NCBI GenBank assembly: GCA_001464355.1
Contig: LNEU01000015.1
Span: 62,001-126,000 of the forward strand
DNA from: Burkholderiales bacterium Ga0077544
Lineage (GTDB): Bacteria > Pseudomonadota > Gammaproteobacteria > Burkholderiales > Burkholderiaceae_D
Reading direction: 5' to 3'
DNA: 64,000 nt
Part shown: positions 58,867 through 64,000 of the stretch, piece after piece
Layout of the letters: each line of letters opens with the position of its first letter
Position numbering within the stretch: the first letter of the stretch is position 1
Program-made: the position numbers and the translations under genes
The notes under the pieces: generated by a model
What the model saw: only the letters and a program-made list of their open reading frames with translations
Database searches by the model: none
Told to the model about the DNA's origin: nothing

Positions 58867-59742
58867 ATGAAACCGAATTCTCAAGCAAGATCAGAAGGCT
58901 CCAAAGAGTTCGAGTTCACGGCACGCGATTTTGAGCGGGTGCGTACGCTGATTTATAAAAAGGCGGGCATCGCCCTTGCCGAAAGCAAGCAGGAAATGGT
59001 CTATAGCCGTTTGGCCCGACGTTTGCGCGCAACCGGCATAGGATCGTTCGTCACGTATCTTGACAAGCTGGAGCAGGGTGGCGATGCGGAAGAGTGGGAG
59101 GCATTCACCAATGCCTTGACGACCAATCTCACCTCATTTTTCCGCGAAGCCCATCACTTCCCGATTCTTGCCGATCATCTGAAAAAAACGAAAGAACCGA
59201 TTGAGATATGGTGCTCAGCCGCATCCACTGGCGAAGAGCCATACTCAATCGCGATGACCGCTTGCGAGGCATTCAACACTTTGACCCCGCCAGTGCGCAT
59301 CATTGCGACGGATATCGATACCAATGTATTGAACACGGGCGCCAATGGCGTGTATTCGATAGACCGTCTTGACAAAATGTCGCCGGAACGCGCCAAAAGG
59401 TTTTTTTTGCGGGGCAAAGGCGAGCGCGAAGGTTTGGTGCGTGTCCGTCCCGAGTTGCGCCAGATGATCACGTTCAAGCAGGTCAATCTGCTAGCCGACA
59501 ACTGGGGCATCAATACTCAATTCGACGTGATATTTTGTCGCAACGTGATGATTTATTTTGACAAGCCGACGCAAGGAAAAATTCTGGATCGTTTCGCCCC
59601 ATTGATGAAACCAGACGGCCTGCTGTTTGCCGGTCATTCAGAGAATTTCCTGTACGTCTGCGATGCGTTCAAGTTGCGTGGAAAGACCGTCTACGAACTC
59701 GACCCGGAAAAAAAGGCACGCGCGCAATTGCGTCGCGCATGA
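58867..59742 (+). CDS. cheR: Chemotaxis protein methyltransferase CheR
   Basis: Methylates glutamates on chemoreceptors with SAM during adaptation. The 291-residue protein has an N-terminal helical domain (about 15-90) with [13 protein letters not shown], then the methyltransferase fold with [18 protein letters not shown] near 117, ATDIDTNVL near 154 and [13 protein letters not shown] near 222. The start is the ATG at 58867, with AAGGA upstream; the longer GTG frame adds 20 unusual residues. cheD follows ten bases later. Confidence 0.95.
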   Translation: MKPNSQARSEGSKEFEFTARDFERVRTLIYKKAGIALAESKQEMVYSRLARRLRATGIGSFVTYLDKLEQGGDAEEWEAFTNALTTNLTSFFREAHHFPILADHLKKTKEPIEIWCSAASTGEEPYSIAMTACEAFNTLTPPVRIIATDIDTNVLNTGANGVYSIDRLDKMSPERAKRFFLRGKGEREGLVRVRPELRQMITFKQVNLLADNWGINTQFDVIFCRNVMIYFDKPTQGKILDRFAPLMKPDGLLFAGHSENFLYVCDAFKLRGKTVYELDPEKKARAQLRRA

Positions 59743-59752
59743 GATAGAACTT

Positions 59753-60364
59753 ATGAGTGAATTGACCAAAGAACATTTTGCCACGAATGTCTATTACGAC
59801 CGGACCTTCGATCGCGATGCCGCAAAAATTCTGCCTGGCGAGTATTACTACACCAGCAAGGATATGTTGATCGTCACCGTGCTTGGCTCATGCGTTTCTG
59901 CTTGCATACGCGATCGCGCCACAGGCGTAGGCGGCATGAATCACTTTATGTTGCCGGATGGCGGTAGCGATGCAGATAGCCCGATTTCTGCATCAGCGCG
60001 TTACGGCACTTACGCAATGGAAATTTTGATCAATGATTTGTTGAAGGCCGGTGCAAAGCGCGAAAATCTGGAAGCCAAAGTATTCGGAGGCGGCGCCGTG
60101 TTGCGCGGATTTTCATCGATGAATGTGGGAGAGCGCAATGCCCAGTTTGTGCGTGATTTTCTCAAGGTCGAAAACATTCGTGTTGTCGCTGAAGATTTGA
60201 ACGACATTCATCCGCGCAAGGTTTATTACTTCCCGCGTAGCGGCAAGGTATTGGTCAAAAAACTTAAACAATTGAATAACAATACGCTGGTCAACCGCGA
60301 ACAGGATTACGCCAATCGCTTGCAGACAAACAATGTCGCTGGCGATATCGAGCTGTTTTCCTGA
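59753..60364 (+). CDS. cheD: Chemoreceptor glutamine deamidase CheD
   Basis: Deamidates particular glutamines of chemoreceptors to glutamates. The 203-residue protein has the catalytic Cys47 in GSCVSACI and His64 in [11 protein letters not shown], 17 residues apart as in characterised CheD. GGGAVL near 118 completes the family. The C-terminus reads AGDIELFS, sharing GDIELF with the CheZ-like protein at 55049. The start is the ATG at 59753; the longer open frame runs inside cheR. cheB follows 42 bases later. Confidence 0.95.
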   Translation: MSELTKEHFATNVYYDRTFDRDAAKILPGEYYYTSKDMLIVTVLGSCVSACIRDRATGVGGMNHFMLPDGGSDADSPISASARYGTYAMEILINDLLKAGAKRENLEAKVFGGGAVLRGFSSMNVGERNAQFVRDFLKVENIRVVAEDLNDIHPRKVYYFPRSGKVLVKKLKQLNNNTLVNREQDYANRLQTNNVAGDIELFS

Positions 60365-60406
60365 TTCGATTTGCCTCTATAAAAACAATTATGCCAAGGT
60401 GGCGGT

Positions 60407-61483
60407 ATGAAAATTAAAGTATTGATCGTGGACGACTCTGCGTTGATCCGCAGCGTGATGAAAGAGATTATCAATAGCCAACCGGATATGGAAGTCGTTG
60501 GCGTGGCACCTGATCCGATTGTGGCGCGTGACTTGATCAAGCAAACCAATCCCGACGTGTTGACACTGGACGTCGAGATGCCGCGCATGGATGGTCTCGA
60601 TTTTCTTGAGAAATTGATGCGTTTGCGACCTATGCCCGTGGTGATGGTGTCTTCACTGACCGAACGTGGTTCGGAAATTACCTTGCGTGCGCTGGAGCTT
60701 GGTGCTGTCGATTTCGTGACTAAACCGAAGATGTCGATTCAAAGCGGCATGCTCGAATATACCGAAATGATTGCGGATAAAATCCGCGCTGCCTCCAAGG
60801 CGCGTATCAAGCCACGTCAGATTCAGTCAGCGGATGCAGGCAATACTGGTGAACGTGCATTGCCTTTGATACGCAATCCGCTGACCAGTAGTGAAAAGTT
60901 GATCATCATCGGTGCTTCAACTGGTGGCACCGAAGCGATCAAGGATTTCTTGATGCAGATGCCGTCCGATTGCCCTGGTATTTTGATTACCCAACACATG
61001 CCTCCGGGTTTTACCAAGTCGTTCGCACAGCGTCTCGATAGTTTGTGCAAGATAAGCGTCAAAGAATCCGAAGGCGGCGAACGTGTTTTGCCTGGCCACG
61101 CTTATCTCGCGCCTGGACATTCGCATTTGCAATTAGTGCGCAGTGGTGCCAACTACACGACACAAATCGATCAGGGGCCACCAGTGAATCGTCATCGCCC
61201 GTCGGTGGATGTACTGTTTCACTCGGCTGCTGTGCATGCCGGCAAAAATGCTGTAGGCGTGATTCTTACCGGAATGGGTAAGGATGGCGCACTGGGTATG
61301 CTGGAAATGAAAAATGCAGGTGCTTATAATTTTGCGCAAGACGAGGCATCCTGTGTCGTGTTCGGTATGCCACGCGAGGCAATCGCCGTCGGTGCGACGC
61401 ATGAAGTCGGGCCTTTGCACTCATTGCCCGGCATGGTTTTAGGTTATCTTGCAACACATGGCAGTCGAGCTTTGCGTGTATAA
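60407..61483 (+). CDS. cheB: Chemotaxis protein-glutamate methylesterase CheB
   Basis: Removes receptor methyl groups when phosphorylated by CheA. In the 358-residue protein, a receiver domain (1-120) with DD at 9-10, phospho-Asp55 and Lys107 is joined by a Lys/Arg/Gln linker to the esterase domain. There the catalytic Ser171 lies in [10 protein letters not shown] and His197 in TQHMPPGFT, with the aspartate in [10 protein letters not shown] near 290. The GGTGG-like site precedes ATG 60407. Confidence 0.97.
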   Translation: MKIKVLIVDDSALIRSVMKEIINSQPDMEVVGVAPDPIVARDLIKQTNPDVLTLDVEMPRMDGLDFLEKLMRLRPMPVVMVSSLTERGSEITLRALELGAVDFVTKPKMSIQSGMLEYTEMIADKIRAASKARIKPRQIQSADAGNTGERALPLIRNPLTSSEKLIIIGASTGGTEAIKDFLMQMPSDCPGILITQHMPPGFTKSFAQRLDSLCKISVKESEGGERVLPGHAYLAPGHSHLQLVRSGANYTTQIDQGPPVNRHRPSVDVLFHSAAVHAGKNAVGVILTGMGKDGALGMLEMKNAGAYNFAQDEASCVVFGMPREAIAVGATHEVGPLHSLPGMVLGYLATHGSRALRV

Positions 61484-61642
61484 GCCAAGGATTGATGTTG
61501 CCGGGTTGGAATTCTTCCAACTCTGCGGCATCATCAGTGCATAATAGTAGGGTTCGAAAGAGGGCGAATTTAAGCAGGTTTGTCGTGCAGGTTCGATCTC
61601 TTTCAAGATCGATAACGATTCAAAGAATTAATGGAGTAATTC

Positions 61643-62041
61643 ATGGCAGGTCCAAACACCAAATTTTTAGTCGTCGATGATTTTTCAACAATGCGCCGTA
61701 TCGTCCGCAATCTTTTGAAAGAGCTGGGCTATACCAACGTTGATGAAGCGGAAGACGGCGCCATGGCACTGGCCAAGTTGCGCAGCGAACAGTTCGATTT
61801 CGTCGTGTCCGATTGGAATATGCCGAATATGGATGGTCTGACGATGTTGCAGCATATACGCGCCGATCCTGCATTGTCCAAATTGCCGGTTCTGATGGTG
61901 ACCGCTGAAGCGAAGAAAGAAAACATCATCGCCGCGGCGCAAGCCGGCGCGAATGGCTATGTCGTGAAACCGTTCACCGCTGCGACCCTGGACGAAAAAC
62001 TCGCGAAGATTTTCGAAAAACTGGCTGCTGCGGGAGCATAA
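61643..62041 (+). CDS. cheY: Chemotaxis response regulator CheY
   Basis: Main motor-binding regulator, 132 residues. It has DD at 12-13, phospho-Asp57 in [12 protein letters not shown], Thr87 in VTAEAKKEN, and Lys109 in VKPFT, following the E. coli CheY pattern closely ([20 protein letters not shown]). TGGAG lies before the ATG. cheZ begins one base after the stop, so the regulator and its phosphatase are made together. Confidence 0.97.
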   Translation: MAGPNTKFLVVDDFSTMRRIVRNLLKELGYTNVDEAEDGAMALAKLRSEQFDFVVSDWNMPNMDGLTMLQHIRADPALSKLPVLMVTAEAKKENIIAAAQAGANGYVVKPFTAATLDEKLAKIFEKLAAAGA

Positions 62042-62042
62042 G

Positions 62043-62708
62043 TTGAGCACGACTTTACGTGCAGATGTAACACCTTCTGACATGGCGGGTGGCGGCGTCG
62101 ATATTTCGCATGACGAAGTATTGTCGCGCGTCGGTCACATGACACGGTCCTTGCACGACAGTTTGCGCGGCTTGGGTTTCGATCAACTGATAGCCAGTGC
62201 ATCGCATGATATTCCCGACGCACGTGATCGCCTTGATTATGTGGCGCGCATGACCGAGCAGGCCGCACAGCGCGTATTGAACGCGACCGAGGCAGCCGGC
62301 CCGTTGCAGGATCGTATTCAATCCGACGCTATCAGCATGGCGAGCGAATGGCAGCAGACTTTGCAGGGCACTTTTTCAGAAGAAAAATACCGCGCAATGG
62401 CTGCACGTACTGTCTCCTATCTGGAACAGACCCAAGGCGCAACTGCGGAAACCAAGCAGCATCTGATGAATATCATGATGGCGCAGGATTTTCAGGATTT
62501 GACAGGGCAGGTCATCAAAAAAGTTACCGAGTTGGCGCACGGCCTCGAGCAGCAATTGCTGCAATTACTGGTCGACTATGCACCTCCGGAAATCAAGCGC
62601 GAAGTCGACACAGGTTTGCTGAATGGACCACAAATTAATCCGACCGGTAACGATGTCGTTGGCAGTCAAGCGCAGGTAGATGATTTGCTCGATAGTCTGG
62701 GGTTTTAA
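62043..62708 (+). CDS. cheZ: CheY-phosphate phosphatase CheZ
   Basis: Dephosphorylates CheY. The 221-residue protein is a long helical hairpin with the catalytic Asp152 and Gln156 in AQDFQDLTGQVIKK, and the CheY-binding C-terminal helix VDDLLDSLGF. The start is TTG, one base after cheY. The first 25 residues precede the helical core. Confidence 0.96.
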   Translation: MSTTLRADVTPSDMAGGGVDISHDEVLSRVGHMTRSLHDSLRGLGFDQLIASASHDIPDARDRLDYVARMTEQAAQRVLNATEAAGPLQDRIQSDAISMASEWQQTLQGTFSEEKYRAMAARTVSYLEQTQGATAETKQHLMNIMMAQDFQDLTGQVIKKVTELAHGLEQQLLQLLVDYAPPEIKREVDTGLLNGPQINPTGNDVVGSQAQVDDLLDSLGF

Positions 62709-62771
62709 TTCACAGGGTCAGCATTTTCTGCTGCTCTTTTTGTTTTAGTTTTGTCCTTTCTCAACGCCTCC

Positions 62772-63980
62772 ATGTCTGAAAACAAATTCATTGTTAGAGA
62801 ACCGCTGCTGAGTGCGGCACAGCAAATCGTTGGATACGAACTTCGTTGGGATGGCAACAAGCACGGCGATGGCATGGCCAGCGATGAGGATTTGCTGGAA
62901 TTGGCCACGTTTGCGGCGGAGCAGTTAAGTAATGAAGATTCGGGTTGGTTGCTGAACGATAGTGTGCTGTTTCTGGAAGCAACACCGGCATTGATTGCGT
63001 CTGCCGTGGTGCAGACTCTGCCGGCAAAACATATGGTCTTCCGTTTGACGGCAGCCGATCTGGCGGATGCCGATACCTTCCAAGCTGTGACTGCCTTGCG
63101 CGAGCAAGGTTATGGGATTTCCTTGTGCGATGCTGAAACGGTGGCTCCGGACAGCCCATTGCTGGCTGTTGTCAGCCATGTCGAAGGCACGCTAGGTGGC
63201 GACGGTGCATTTGCAAGCACCGCCAGTGCAGATGGCAAGCCAGCTCCAATCAAGGTGGCGCGCCATATCGGCGGCTGGACTGAATACGATGCGTGCGTCG
63301 CTGCTGGCTTGCAGACCTTTATCGGCAATCTGTATTTGACGCCGCGCCCAAGCGCAGAGAAACAAGGTTTGAATTCCGCGCAAACCATCATCGTGCAGCT
63401 GATGCAGATGGTGCGCAAAAACGCGGATGTGCGTGAGCTCGAAAACGTCCTCAAGCGCGACGCAACCCTGTCATACAAGTTATTCCGCTATATCAACAGT
63501 GTTGGTTTCGGCCTCGGTGCTGAAATCCAGTCCTTGCGCCACGCGGTCACGATGCTGGGTTATTCACCTTTGTATCGCTGGTTATCCTTGTTGCTGGCGA
63601 CCGCCAGCACGAACAGCCATTCTGCCGTGTTAATGCAGACTGCGATTGTGCGCGGCCGCTTTGCTGAACTGGCAGGTAACGGAATTTTGCCCAAACAGGA
63701 AGCCGAAAATCTGTTTGTAGTCGGTATGTTTTCCTTGCTTGATCGTTTGCTTGGTATTCCGATGGAAGAAGTATTGGAGAAAATCCAGTTGTCCGAATTG
63801 GTTTCGCAGGCTTTGCTGACACGGGAAGGCATGTATGGCCCATTCCTGGCTTTAGCCGAGGCTTGTGAGCCCGATAATGGTGACATCGGCGCACTGGCCG
63901 ACTCCTTGTTTCTTAATGCGCGACAGGTCAATGAGGCGCATTTGGCTGCATTGGCATGGGCGCAAGCGATCAAGATATAA
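62772..63980 (+). CDS. HDOD protein with degenerate EAL-like N-terminus
   Basis: A 402-residue signalling protein of the YuxH/CdgJ type. The N-terminal half resembles an EAL domain, but the motif reads GYELRW (about 21-26) and the metal ligands are absent, so it should not cleave cyclic di-GMP. The C-terminal half is an HDOD domain (about 205-395) with LKRDATLSYKLFRYINS and HAVTMLGYSPLYRWLSLL. In Vibrio, CdgJ affects motility. It lies 63 bases after cheZ on the same strand and ends 20 bases before the window edge. The start is the ATG at 62772 rather than a TTG seven codons before. Confidence 0.88.
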   Translation: MSENKFIVREPLLSAAQQIVGYELRWDGNKHGDGMASDEDLLELATFAAEQLSNEDSGWLLNDSVLFLEATPALIASAVVQTLPAKHMVFRLTAADLADADTFQAVTALREQGYGISLCDAETVAPDSPLLAVVSHVEGTLGGDGAFASTASADGKPAPIKVARHIGGWTEYDACVAAGLQTFIGNLYLTPRPSAEKQGLNSAQTIIVQLMQMVRKNADVRELENVLKRDATLSYKLFRYINSVGFGLGAEIQSLRHAVTMLGYSPLYRWLSLLLATASTNSHSAVLMQTAIVRGRFAELAGNGILPKQEAENLFVVGMFSLLDRLLGIPMEEVLEKIQLSELVSQALLTREGMYGPFLALAEACEPDNGDIGALADSLFLNARQVNEAHLAALAWAQAIKI

Positions 63981-64000
63981 GCGCGCAAGTCAGCAATATT

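Overview
The window reads as a chromosomal segment of a motile betaproteobacterium, most likely of the family Oxalobacteraceae (Herminiimonas/Janthinobacterium-like). This rests on gene order (pssA-leuA; surE-pcm-nlpD-rpoS-rlmD; ndk-rlmN-pilW-rodZ-ispG-hisS-yfgM-bamB-der-hfq-hflX-hflK-hflC-hisZ-purA; flhDC-motAB-che), moderate GC, and protein style. No database search was run. Nearly all of it is core genome, tightly packed and mostly on the + strand. I saw no insertion sequence, prophage, integrase or CRISPR array.

Layout. 1-2.9 kb: the terminator of an upstream gene, then pssA (phospholipid synthesis) and leuA (leucine synthesis). 3-11 kb: a signalling and stress patch with an MHYT-GGDEF-EAL protein, a DUF2383 protein, a DUF883 membrane protein, a CACHE-HAMP-PAS-GGDEF-EAL protein and a PP2C phosphatase. 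11-18.7 kb: a YdcH-like protein, a DinG-type helicase, then surE-pcm-nlpD-rpoS with overlapping ends, and rlmD. 19-35.5 kb: a long housekeeping run from ndk to purA and a phosphoribosyltransferase, covering nucleotide, isoprenoid, tRNA, envelope, GTPase and RNA-chaperone functions. 35.6-49.3 kb: tRNA-Leu(CAG), rnr-rlmB, cysE, a YceH protein, the minus-strand ppiA-ppiB-lpxH group, cysS, a DNA glycosylase, accA, tilS, lysC and tRNA-Ser(GCT). 49.4-50.3 kb: two unrecognised small genes.

51-64 kb is the flagellar and chemotaxis block: flhD, flhC, a membrane-anchored methyltransferase, motA, motB, a CheZ-like protein, a CheY-like protein, cheA, cheW, cheR, cheD, cheB, cheY, cheZ and an HDOD protein. 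FlhDC is the flagellar master regulator, MotAB form the stator, and the Che proteins connect receptors to the motor. The receptor genes themselves are not here.

The most interesting signals lie in this block. An 800-base AT-rich region before flhD carries two near-identical sigma-28 (FliA) promoter sequences in tandem, a GATACAA palindrome and a string of short hairpins. A CheZ-like protein that keeps the DxxxQ phosphatase motif sits beside a CheY-like regulator between motB and cheA, in addition to the ordinary cheY-cheZ pair. That CheZ-like protein and CheD share the C-terminal residues GDIELF. Outside this block, lysC has a likely internal start for a separate regulatory subunit, and a perfect 20-base inverted repeat lies between rlmB and cysE.
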